A stretch of DNA of 64,000 bases, from assembly GCA_963819715.1 (NCBI GenBank), contig CAWFXE010000002.1, positions 310,001 to 374,000 of the forward strand, read 5' to 3'. Origin of the DNA: DASUPK01 sp963819715 (GTDB lineage Bacteria > Actinomycetota > Thermoleophilia > Solirubrobacterales > 70-9). The notes under the pieces were generated by a model that was not told the DNA's origin, searched no databases, and saw only the letters and a program-made list of their open reading frames with translations. Made by a program: the position numbers and the translations under genes. Below, in pieces: positions 8,095-15,648 of the stretch. Within the stretch, counting starts at the first letter, position 1; every line of letters starts with the position of its first letter.

Positions 8095-8379
8095 TCAGGC
8101 GTCCATCGAGGCCTTCACCTCGCAGCGATCGACCGAGGCGCGGGTGCCCGGCGTCTCGCCGGCGTCCATCGCCTCGAGGGCCGCGTCGGCCTGGTTCATG
8201 TCCTCCTCGGAGTCGAAGAACAGCGCCACCACGGCGGTGCCCTGGGACTCGTCCACCATCACCTTGATGCTCTTGGCGTTCACCCCGGGCGGCGGTCCGT
8301 CGCCCCCCTCGATCTCACCCTTGATCCGGTCGATCTGATCCGGCTTCACATCGGTGAACCGCACCACTCGCGCGTACAT
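8095..8379 (-). CDS. Small ABM/dimeric alpha-beta barrel-like protein
   Basis: 94 residues. Starts with YARVVRFTDVKP and has VVALFFDSEEDMNQADAALEAMD, the strand-helix pattern of dimeric ferredoxin-like (antibiotic biosynthesis monooxygenase-like) proteins. No cofactor motif is visible, and many such proteins lack known activity. The start ATG is preceded by a strong GGAGGAGG. It ends 3 bp from the convergent SCP2 gene. Confidence 0.72.
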   Translation of the reverse strand: MYARVVRFTDVKPDQIDRIKGEIEGGDGPPPGVNAKSIKVMVDESQGTAVVALFFDSEEDMNQADAALEAMDAGETPGTRASVDRCEVKASMDA

Positions 8380-8512
8380 ACGCTCCTCCTCCGGTTGAGT
8401 GGAGCCGATCCTACGCCTCGAGCCGGGAAGTGCGGCTAAACTGGGTTATCCCGGTCAGGATTCGTATGATTAGATCCAGGCCACCGAAACCAAGCTTCGG
8501 AGAGGAATGGAA

Positions 8513-9175
8513 ATGGCTCTTCTCACCATCAACGACACCGCCCCGGACTTCCACGCGGAGACCACCGAGGGCCCGATCGACTTCCACGACTGGATCGGCG
8601 ACAGCTGGGCCGTCCTGTTCTCCCACCCCCGCGACTTCACCCCGGTCTGCACCACCGAGCTCGGCTACATGGCCTCGATCAAGCCGGAGTTCGACAAGCG
8701 CGGCGTCAAGATCGCCGGCCTCTCGACCGACCCGATGGACAACCACGAGAAGTGGGCCAAGGACATCGAGGAGACCCAGGGCACGGCGCCGAACTACCCG
8801 ATCATCTCGGACTCGGACCACCAGATCGCCAAGGCCTATGGGATGCTCTCCGACGACGTCGAGGGCGACCCGACCGAGCGCACCCCGGCCGACAACCAGA
8901 CGCTCCGCAACGTCTTCGTGATCGGCCCTGACAAGAAGATCAAGCTGATCCTGGTCTACCCGATGACCACCGGCCGCAACTTCGACGAGGTGCTGCGAGT
9001 GATCGACTCGCTCCAGCTCACGGCGAACAAAAAGGTCGCGACCCCGGCCCAGTGGAAGCAGGGCGACGACGTGATCATCGCCGGCTCGGTCTCGGACGAC
9101 GACGCGAAGGAGCTCTTCCCGGATGGCTGGGAGACGCCGCTGCCTTACATGCGGGTTGTGAAGCAGCCGAAGTAA
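8513..9175 (+). CDS. 1-Cys peroxiredoxin (Prx6-type)
   Basis: 220 residues. The peroxidatic cysteine is in DFTPVCTTELG (about residue 47). The C-terminal extension with TPAQWKQGDDVIIAGSVSDDDAKELFP and a PYMR end is the Prx6 hallmark. No resolving cysteine is visible, so an external thiol should recycle it. It reduces H2O2 and organic hydroperoxides in the cytosol. I chose ATG 8513 over ATG 8507 because GGAGAGG (8499-8505) is then well spaced. The last 355 bp are duplicated at 10771-11125. Confidence 0.92.
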   Translation: MALLTINDTAPDFHAETTEGPIDFHDWIGDSWAVLFSHPRDFTPVCTTELGYMASIKPEFDKRGVKIAGLSTDPMDNHEKWAKDIEETQGTAPNYPIISDSDHQIAKAYGMLSDDVEGDPTERTPADNQTLRNVFVIGPDKKIKLILVYPMTTGRNFDEVLRVIDSLQLTANKKVATPAQWKQGDDVIIAGSVSDDDAKELFPDGWETPLPYMRVVKQPK

Positions 9176-9394
9176 AAGGCGCCGCCTCGTTTCGAGCGCT
9201 TAATCGGAGTACTGTCGATAGAGGCTGGCCCTGCGGCCGAAAGCTCAACCCCCACCGGAATGCCACCGACGGCGCGCTCTGCGCCACGAGGCGCGAGATG
9301 GGGGCTACTGATTTGACTGCGGGGCCGGTGTTCTCTCTCTAGGGCGTTACCTCACCGGCTCGGTGGATGCGCCTATATCCGCAAGGAGACAAAG

Positions 9395-9781
9395 ATGGGC
9401 GCAAATGCAGACACAGTCAAGAGCGGTTGGGACGCCTTCGCAAAGGGCGACATGGACGCCGCAACGGCGACCACGAGCGACTCGGCCGAGATCGTCGTCC
9501 CCGAGAGCCTGCCATGGGGCGGCACCTACACCGGCCCGGAGGGCTTCAAGGAGATGATCGGCAAGCTCGTCTCCAACTTCGAAGAGGTCAGCCCGGAGCC
9601 GCAGGAGTTCATCGAGGCCGACGGCGGGCGTGTGCTGGTCACGGTCTCGGGCGTAGGCAAGACGAAGAGCGGCAACGAGCTCACCGGCGACTCGATCTGG
9701 CTCTACAGGGTCGACCACGGCAAGATCGAGCATGCCGAGTTCTACGGCGACACCGCCACGGCGGTCAAGGCACTCGCCTAA
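9395..9781 (+). CDS. SnoaL/NTF2-like protein
   Basis: 128 residues. Pattern DTVKSGWDAFAKGDMDAATA, then TYTGPEGFKEMIGKLVSNF and a strand-rich C-terminus ending KIEHAEFYGDTA, typical of SnoaL-like ketosteroid-isomerase-fold proteins. Such proteins bind or isomerise small hydrophobic molecules; no specific function can be given. A ribosome binding site AAGGAG at 9383-9388 precedes ATG 9395. The 219 bp upstream (9176-9394) holds no other gene I can support. Confidence 0.82.
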   Translation: MGANADTVKSGWDAFAKGDMDAATATTSDSAEIVVPESLPWGGTYTGPEGFKEMIGKLVSNFEEVSPEPQEFIEADGGRVLVTVSGVGKTKSGNELTGDSIWLYRVDHGKIEHAEFYGDTATAVKALA

Positions 9782-9838
9782 CCGGTGAGGCGTGGGCCGG
9801 AGCTGATCCCGGCCCACGTTTCCGCTCTTCCTGCTGGC

Positions 9839-10600
9839 TCAGGGCAGTGATTCGCAGGCGACGCCGTCGTGATCAGCGTCCAGACCTGCGACGATCGTTC
9901 GAAGCGCTCCCGCCATGACTGACGAACCAGGATTGGGCCTCGAGCCTGGGTTGCTGAAGTCGGAGCAGTTCTTGTCCAGGGTGCCGCCTCCGCCCCCTGT
10001 CCCGCCACCGCCGCCCCCATGGCCACCGTGACTCGGCGAACTTGGGCCAGTGGACGATTCGCCACTGGGCCTTGGCCAGGCTGATCGATCCGGTCGCAGA
10101 CCTTCGCCCTGAGTGAGTTCTCGAGTCCGTCCTTGTTGAAGGAGTTCCTGTGCGACTCGGGCCAGAGATTGCGCTGGATCGGACGGGGCACCGCCCAAGC
10201 TCGAGCGAGATCAGATGATCGAGCTCGAACCCGGACGGAGACTTCCCTCCGTACGCCATATGCCCGCATCAGCTCTTCAATCTTCAAGGGATCCGTGTAG
10301 CTGGTCGGTGGGCGGATCGTTGAGGTCCAACCCGGCTCGGCAGACGGTCCGCTTGAGGGTCGACTGCGTGACGGCGGGGTTGAGGACGCCGGGAGTGCAG
10401 CCGCGATCCTGAGCCTCTCCCTTGAAATGGCAGCTGTTGGTGGCGGGCGCGGCCGGGCAGTTCTGATCGTTGTGGTAATCGCAGTTACTGACCTTGAAGT
10501 GCATCGCGGCCGTGGAGGCCTGATGGTCAGCGGCGGAGGCGAACGACGCCGCGCCGGCCGCCAGGAGTCCAGCGGCGATCAGTAGTCGCGAAAGGCGCAT
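9839..10600 (-). pseudogene. Secreted HNH-like protein with excalibur C-terminus, multiple frameshifts
   Basis: Read with frame changes, this is one protein. It has a signal peptide (MRLSRLLIAAGLLAAGAASF) and a Cys-rich segment ending CTPGVLNPAVTQSTLKRTVC. Next come FELDHLISLELG and RNLWPESHRNSF, then a Gly-rich linker and an excalibur calcium-binding end (LDADHDGVACESLP). I count about eight frame changes, near 10284, 10257, 10203, 10184, 10080, 10042, 9950 and 9892; most look like +1 insertions. Codon-level similarity survives between them. This is either very recent decay or a locally poor consensus. Confidence 0.7.
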
Positions 10601-10768
10601 AAGAGTGAGACTCCCAGCTTGCAGCGCGCTCCACATCGGTCCATTCCCTGACCGTGGTGAGGGATTTCTACGGAGTGAGCTGCCTCGGCCGTGGGGCTAC
10701 CACGCGAGTCACCGGAGGAACCGGTTGGGCGAACGGGGCAAGACCTGGTCTTAGCCGAATTGGGAAAT
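10601..10768. other. Intergenic stretch without a recognisable gene
   Basis: I see no coding signal, RNA gene or clear terminator here. It separates the frameshifted secreted gene from the truncated peroxiredoxin copy and does not match the DNA upstream of the intact peroxiredoxin gene. Confidence 0.4.
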
Positions 10769-11125
10769 CACCAGATCGCCAAGGCCTACGGGATGCTCTC
10801 CGACGACGTCGAGGGCGACCCGACCGACCGCACCCCTGCCGACAACCAGACGCCCCGCAACGTCTTCGTGATCGGCCCGGACAAGAAGATCAAGCTGATC
10901 CTGGTCTACCCGATGACCACGGGCCGCAACTTCGACGAGGTGCTGCGAGTGATCGACTCACTCCAGCTCACCGCGAACAAGAAGGTCGCGACCCCGGCCC
11001 AGTGGCAGCAGGGCGACGACGTGATCATCGCCGGCTCAGTCTCGGACGACGACGCGAAGGAGCTCTTCCCGGACGGTTGGGAGACGCCGCTGCCTTATAT
11101 GCGGGTTGTGAAGCAGCCGAAGTAA
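10769..11125 (+). pseudogene. Truncated second copy of the 1-Cys peroxiredoxin gene (3' half)
   Basis: From 10771 to the stop at 11125 this matches 8821-9175 without gaps, with 14 mismatches in 355 bp (about 96% identity). It lacks the N-terminal half and the peroxidatic cysteine, so it cannot be an active peroxiredoxin. Eleven of the 14 differences are synonymous; the three changes are Glu to Asp, Leu to Pro and Lys to Gln. An upstream GTG at 10691 would give a 144-residue chimaera with an unrelated N-terminus, which I doubt is expressed. Confidence 0.85.
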
Positions 11126-11181
11126 GTCTCCTGCCCACCTTGCATGTTGCGCAGTCTTCAAAGCTCGGCGAGGATGTCGCA

Positions 11182-12093
11182 ATGCCGCCGACCGACCCGG
11201 ATCATGCTCTCCGGCTAGCTGCTCTTGACAAGGCACGTGTGCTGACGAATGCCTTCAACGACATCGTCCCACTGCACGTACTGAGAGAGGGATTCGAGTT
11301 CCAAGGTCGCCGGATCTCGTTTGGCTCGTTTTTCAAGGGCATTCACCGAGCGAAGGAGCAAACCGGACCCGCCGCCTTGACGCTTACAACGTCGGCGAAG
11401 GGCCCATATGACGACGTCTTCGATCTCGATTCTCGTTCGATCATCTACCACTACAGGGCCGGGTCGGTCGACCAGCCGGACAACGAGGCACTCAGGTCGG
11501 CATTCGAGCTCCAGGCGCCCCTGATCTATTTCTTGGGCATCGACCCAGGCCAGTATCAAGTCGTCTGGCCCGTCTTCATCACTGAAGATGATCCGGAGTC
11601 GGGAATGGTTCTACTCGAGGTCGGGCTGCCGGTGAGGGACACAACAGGCGAAGGCCTCCAAACACCGTCTGACACTCGCCGATACAAGCTCGGCCAGGTC
11701 GCACGCCGATATCACCAGGCGCAATTTCGTAGGGAAGTGATGCGTGCCTACCGCAACCGGTGCGCAGTCTGCTCGCTTCGAGAACCTGAGCTACTCGAGG
11801 CATCGCACATCGTCCGAGACGTCGAGCCCACCGGCATCGCAGCTGTCGTAAATGGCATTGCCCTTTGTGCCATCCACCACCTCGCTTACGACCGCAACCT
11901 GCTCGGCATCGACCCAGGAGGGGTGGTCCACATTGGCGCCCGCTTACTCGCCGAGGAGGATGGACCAATGCTCGGCCAAGGCATCCAGAGCTTTCATGGA
12001 GCGGCGATTCTGCGGCCCAGACGGCCAGAGGACCAGCCAGATCCGGATCGCCTTGCCCTCCGCTTCGGAGAGTTCGAGCAAGCCGCGGCGTAA
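11182..12093 (+). CDS. HNH endonuclease, putative solitary restriction-type nuclease
   Basis: 303 residues. The N-terminal part has AFELQAPLIYFLGIDPGQY and VVWPVFITEDDP, characteristic of a family annotated as putative restriction endonucleases. The C-terminal HNH core has CAVCSLREPELLEASHIV (Cys194 and Cys197), then NGIALCAIHHLAYD, with the metal-binding and catalytic histidines present. The start is ATG 11182, with GAGG about 9 nt upstream. No methyltransferase is adjacent, so it may cut modified or foreign DNA. The gene is intact although it sits in a stretch full of broken genes. Confidence 0.85.
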   Translation: MPPTDPDHALRLAALDKARVLTNAFNDIVPLHVLREGFEFQGRRISFGSFFKGIHRAKEQTGPAALTLTTSAKGPYDDVFDLDSRSIIYHYRAGSVDQPDNEALRSAFELQAPLIYFLGIDPGQYQVVWPVFITEDDPESGMVLLEVGLPVRDTTGEGLQTPSDTRRYKLGQVARRYHQAQFRREVMRAYRNRCAVCSLREPELLEASHIVRDVEPTGIAAVVNGIALCAIHHLAYDRNLLGIDPGGVVHIGARLLAEEDGPMLGQGIQSFHGAAILRPRRPEDQPDPDRLALRFGEFEQAAA

Positions 12094-12196
12094 TGCCCGG
12101 CGGCATCGCCGAGCGCACATTCCAAAGCAAATCCTGGGTCCGCGGAGGAAGGGACGAAACGATGAAACCTGCTGTAGCCCCTGGCAAATGGCGTCT

Positions 12197-12724
12197 CTAT
12201 GCCGCCGCAATCTCGTCGTCGGGAGGTCCTGGTTGGGCTTCGTCGGCGGGGTGGCTTGCTTCCGGCGCGGTGACGAGGCGTGGCGGGGTGTCAAGAGGAG
12301 TCGGTGAATTCAGCGCTCGTTCGGAGCCCGCCCCGGAGTTCTCGATGCGCCGCATCTGCGGCAGAACACGGGCCTCAAGGGAGCCCGCGGCCGTATTGAA
12401 TGCGTTCACTGTCGACCCCAGGCGCCTGCCGACAAGTGAGAAGTCGTCGATGAACTTGCCGGCCCGCCTGTGAAGCTCTCTTGCGGCATCCGCGATCTCA
12501 CGCGCGGATTCCTCTATCGACGCCTGCTTCCAACCGTATCCGCAGGCGTAGAGCAGGGCCAGCAACGTTGCTGGGGTGGCGATCAAGACACCCTTGCTGG
12601 CACCGTGCTGCAGCAGACCTGGGTCGCGGTCGAGTGCAGCGCAATACACGGCTTCATTCGGAAGGAAGCAAACTACGAATTCCGCCGGCGTCGCGAGATG
12701 GGCGTGATAGCTCTTTGCCGCCGC
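12197..12724 (-). pseudogene. rmuC: RmuC C-terminal fragment, 5'-truncated
   Basis: The frame encodes the RmuC core: ATPAEFVVCFLPNEAVYCAA, then KGVLIATPATLLALLYACGYG, IEESAREIADAARELHRR and AAGSLEARVLPQMRRIE. RmuC proteins are normally near 400-500 residues with an N-terminal membrane helix and coiled coil and are linked to limiting DNA rearrangement. Family similarity begins near 12724. The open frame continues to 13117 with unrelated sequence antisense to typA, so the 5' two-thirds are missing and no good start is visible. Confidence 0.75.
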
Positions 12725-12913
12725 ATCATCATCGCTTTGAAGGAGACGATTCGCATCATGCGCGAAATCGACGAGATCATCGACGCTCACGGCGGTTGGC
12801 CGGCTGCGTTTTACACGGCCGATGGAAACAAGAAGAGGGACAGCAACACAGTCGCCTCCACGACCCCTCAGTAAACGGCTCCAGCCTGCACCATGGAAAG
12901 GCAGGGCTGTCCC

Positions 12914-12919
12914 TACCAT
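12914..12919 (+). promoter_or_regulatory. Probable -10 box (TACCAT) of typA
   Basis: TACCAT ends 10 nt before the typA ATG. No ribosome binding site lies in between, consistent with a leaderless or nearly leaderless transcript. Confidence 0.4.
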
Positions 12920-12929
12920 CCCGCGCCCC

Positions 12930-14783
12930 ATGCCTCGGCGCTCCGACCTCCGCAACGTCGCGATCATCGCCCACGTCGACCATGGCAAGACGACGCTTGT
13001 CGACGCCATGCTCTGGCAGTCCGGCGCCTTTCGCTCCGGCCAGGACGTCGCCGAGCGGGTCATGGACTCCATGGATCTCGAGCGGGAGAAGGGGATCACG
13101 ATCCTCGCCAAGAACACGGCCGTTCGCTACGGGGAGACCAAGCTCAACATCATTGACACGCCCGGGCATGCGGACTTCGGTGGGGAGGTTGAGCGCGGGC
13201 TGACGATGGTCGATGGGGTGCTGCTCCTCGTCGACGCCTCCGAGGGGCCCCTCCCCCAGACGCGCTTCGTGCTCCGCAAGGCGCTCGAGGCGCATCTGCC
13301 GGTGATCCTGGTGGTGAACAAGGTCGATCGGCCCGATGCTCGGATCGGCGAGGTGGTCGATGAGGTCTATGAGCTCTTCCTCGACCTCGATGCCGACGAG
13401 TCGCAGATCGACTTTCCGATCGTCTACACGAACGCCAGGGCCGGCTGGGCGTCGCTGGAGGAGGGCGACGAGGGCACCGACCTCTCCCCCCTCCTCGACC
13501 TGGTGCTGGAGCGGATCCCGGCGCCGGAGTACGAGGAGGGCGCGCCGCTGCAGGCGCACGTCACCAACCTGGACGCGTCCCCTTATGTAGGGCGGCTCGC
13601 GCTCTGCCGGGTGCGGAACGGGACGATTCGCGACGGGCAGCGGATCGCCTGGTGCCGGGCGAATGGCGAGATCACCAATGCGACGGTCAGCAACCTCTAC
13701 GTGACCGAGGCGCTCGAGCGAGTGGAGGCCACCGAGGCCGGGCCCGGCGAGATCATCGCCGTCGCCGGCCTGCCCGACGTGACGATCGGCGAGACGCTCG
13801 CCGATCCCGAGGACCCGCGGCCGCTGCCGGTGATCACGGTGGATGAGCCCTCGCTCTCGATCACGGTCGGGATCAACACCTCGCCGCTGGCGGGGAAGGA
13901 GGGCTCGCGCCTGACGGCGCGCCAGATCCGCGACCGCCTCGACCAGGAGCTGGTCGGGAACGTCTCGATCCGGGTGCGCGACACCGAGCGGCCCGAGGTC
14001 TGGGAGATCGAGGGCCGCGGCGAGCTGCAGCTGGTCGTGCTGCTGGAGCTGATGCGGCGCGAGGGGTTCGAGCTCACCGCCGGCCAGCCGCAGGTGCTGA
14101 CCCGCGAGGTCGACGGCAAGCTCTGCGAGCCGGTCGAGCTCCTCTCGATCGACGTGCCCGAGGACTTCGTCGGCGTCGTCACCCAGGCGCTCGCGGTGCG
14201 CAAGGGGCGGATGGAGCAGATGATCAATCACTCGACCGGCTGGGTCCGCCTCGAGTTCCTGGTGCCGGCGCGCGGGCTGATCGGCTTCCGAACCGAGTTC
14301 CTGACCGAGACCCGCGGCACCGGCCTGATGCACCACGTCTTCGACCGCTGGGAGCCCTGGGCCGGCGACCTGCGGATGCGGCCGACCGGCTCTCTGGTCG
14401 CCGACCGCCAGGGGAAGACCGCCGCCTTTGCACTCTTCTGCCTGCAGGAGCGCGGCTCGCTGTTCGTCGGCCCCGGGGAGGACGTCTACGAGGGCATGAT
14501 CGTCGGCGAGAACTCCCGCGCCGAGGACCTCGACGTCAACGCGATCAAGGAGAAGCAGCAGACCAACGTCCGGGCAGCGTCGGCGGATCAGATGATCAAG
14601 CTGGTGCCGGCCAAGCGCCTCTCCCTCGAGGAGGCGGTCGAGTTCATCCGTGAGGACGAGTGCGTCGAAATCACGCCGGAGTCGGTTCGGCCGCGCAAGA
14701 ACGCCCTCGATCAGGTGGACCGGGTGAAGGCGGCCCGTACCCGCGCGCGGGCCGAGAAGGCCGCGGTCAACGGATCCGGCTGA
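12930..14783 (+). CDS. typA: Translational GTPase TypA/BipA
   Basis: 617 residues, the usual TypA length. GTPase motifs: G1 AHVDHGKTTLVD, G2/G3 region EREKGITILAKNT and DTPGHADFGGEVERG, G4 NKVDR. These are followed by the EF-G-like domains II, III and V and the TypA-specific C-terminal domain (PARGLIGFRTEFLTETRGTG, then QERGSLFVGPGEDVYEGMI). It is a ribosome-associated GTPase involved in stress and 50S assembly. I chose ATG 12930 because the family sequence begins there (RRSDLRNVAIIAHVDHG). The gene ends 22 bp from a convergent gene. Confidence 0.97.
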   Translation: MPRRSDLRNVAIIAHVDHGKTTLVDAMLWQSGAFRSGQDVAERVMDSMDLEREKGITILAKNTAVRYGETKLNIIDTPGHADFGGEVERGLTMVDGVLLLVDASEGPLPQTRFVLRKALEAHLPVILVVNKVDRPDARIGEVVDEVYELFLDLDADESQIDFPIVYTNARAGWASLEEGDEGTDLSPLLDLVLERIPAPEYEEGAPLQAHVTNLDASPYVGRLALCRVRNGTIRDGQRIAWCRANGEITNATVSNLYVTEALERVEATEAGPGEIIAVAGLPDVTIGETLADPEDPRPLPVITVDEPSLSITVGINTSPLAGKEGSRLTARQIRDRLDQELVGNVSIRVRDTERPEVWEIEGRGELQLVVLLELMRREGFELTAGQPQVLTREVDGKLCEPVELLSIDVPEDFVGVVTQALAVRKGRMEQMINHSTGWVRLEFLVPARGLIGFRTEFLTETRGTGLMHHVFDRWEPWAGDLRMRPTGSLVADRQGKTAAFALFCLQERGSLFVGPGEDVYEGMIVGENSRAEDLDVNAIKEKQQTNVRAASADQMIKLVPAKRLSLEEAVEFIREDECVEITPESVRPRKNALDQVDRVKAARTRARAEKAAVNGSG

Positions 14784-14805
14784 CTCCCTCCAACTTAGAG
14801 ATTCG

Positions 14806-15240
14806 CTATTTCCCTTCTTCGCGCAGTTTGTCCTCGATCTGCTGGGCCACTTCCCCGGCCAGACCCGGCTTATGGGCAGGGGTTCCCACGGGCGCCTCGG
14901 CTATCGAATCGAATTTCTCTTTATCGGCCTGCTTCTCAGCCTTGGCTTCCTTCCAAAGGACATCGCGGTCGAACAAGGTCTCCTGGGTCTTGGGGTTGAA
15001 CTTCACCTGAGCTTTCTCCCCGACGAGCGGCCGACGATCCGTATCGGACTTGAACATCTCGGTGAACTCCGCGCGGAAGGCCGGGGTCCCATCGTCGGGC
15101 TCGACATCGACGACGTAGTCGTAGACGTGGTGATATTGGCCGCTCGGGGCGTAGACGTTGATGCCCCTCCGGTACTGGCCCTCGTGAGTCTCGCGGGCGA
15201 TGACGGTCGCCTGACCCTGCTTCCATCCGATCTTGAACAT
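14806..15240 (-). CDS. Conserved hypothetical protein (strand-rich N-terminus, helical tail)
   Basis: 144 residues. The N-terminal 95 residues carry QATVIARETHEGQY, YDYVVDVEPDDGTPAFRAEF and VGEKAQVKFNPKTQETLFD, a beta-rich pattern like short OB-like DUFs. The C-terminal third is a charged helix. I recognise no named family. ATG 15240 is preferred over ATG 15258 because AAAGGA precedes it at good spacing. A perfect 14-bp palindrome (15235-15248) overlaps this start codon. Confidence 0.72.
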   Translation of the reverse strand: MFKIGWKQGQATVIARETHEGQYRRGINVYAPSGQYHHVYDYVVDVEPDDGTPAFRAEFTEMFKSDTDRRPLVGEKAQVKFNPKTQETLFDRDVLWKEAKAEKQADKEKFDSIAEAPVGTPAHKPGLAGEVAQQIEDKLREEGK

Positions 15241-15248
15241 GCATGTTC
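15235..15248. promoter_or_regulatory. 14-bp perfect palindrome over a start codon
   Basis: GAACATGCATGTTC spans the start codon of the 14806-15240 gene. It resembles a Gram-positive LexA box (GAAC-N4-GTTC) but has a 6-nt core, so I do not call it one. It could be an operator or a coding coincidence. Confidence 0.25.
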
Positions 15249-15303
15249 CTTTCGTCACCTGGGTATCCCGGCCTATGGAGACCGGATCGGGAGGACCGGC
15301 CGA

Positions 15304-15591
15304 TCAGGCGTGCTCTTCGACCTCGACCTCGAAGGCCGTCTCCTCCGGGGGGCCCGGCAGACCCTGATCGCCGACCTCCTGGAGGCCGGGGAGCAGCGTC
15401 TCGTCTCGGAATCGCTCCCAGCTCTCCTTGGAATCGTGGATCGCGACGATGTACCAGCCGTCCTCCGTTTCACCGGCGAAGTGGTGGAGCTGCCCGGCGG
15501 GCAGCCCGTCGGGTGGGTGGACCATCGCCACGGACGCTTCGTATTGGTCCTTGGTTCCGCCCTTGAACTTGTGCGTGACGCCGTATGCCAT
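15304..15591 (-). CDS. Small ABM-superfamily-like protein
   Basis: 95 residues. The sequence YGVTHKFKGGTKDQYEAS, then HFAGETEDGWYIVAIHDSKE and WERFRDETLLPGLQ is the ferredoxin-like pattern of small actinobacterial proteins related to antibiotic biosynthesis monooxygenases. It has no cofactor site and may only bind ligand. It lies downstream of the hydrolase-cyclase fusion on the same strand. Confidence 0.72.
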   Translation of the reverse strand: MAYGVTHKFKGGTKDQYEASVAMVHPPDGLPAGQLHHFAGETEDGWYIVAIHDSKESWERFRDETLLPGLQEVGDQGLPGPPEETAFEVEVEEHA

Positions 15592-15648
15592 GTGAATCCT
15601 GTCGTCGAGGTTGGCCAGGGGTCAGGCCACCCTAGCTCGCCGGACCTC

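Noticed and set aside
10691..11125. A functional 144-residue chimeric peroxiredoxin-like protein
   Set aside because: It lacks the peroxidatic cysteine and N-terminal half, the N-terminal 25 residues are unrelated, and no ribosome binding site or -10 box is convincing.
15235..15248. LexA/SOS box
   Set aside because: GAACATGCATGTTC has a 6-nt core rather than the 4-nt core of actinobacterial LexA boxes, and it overlaps a coding start.
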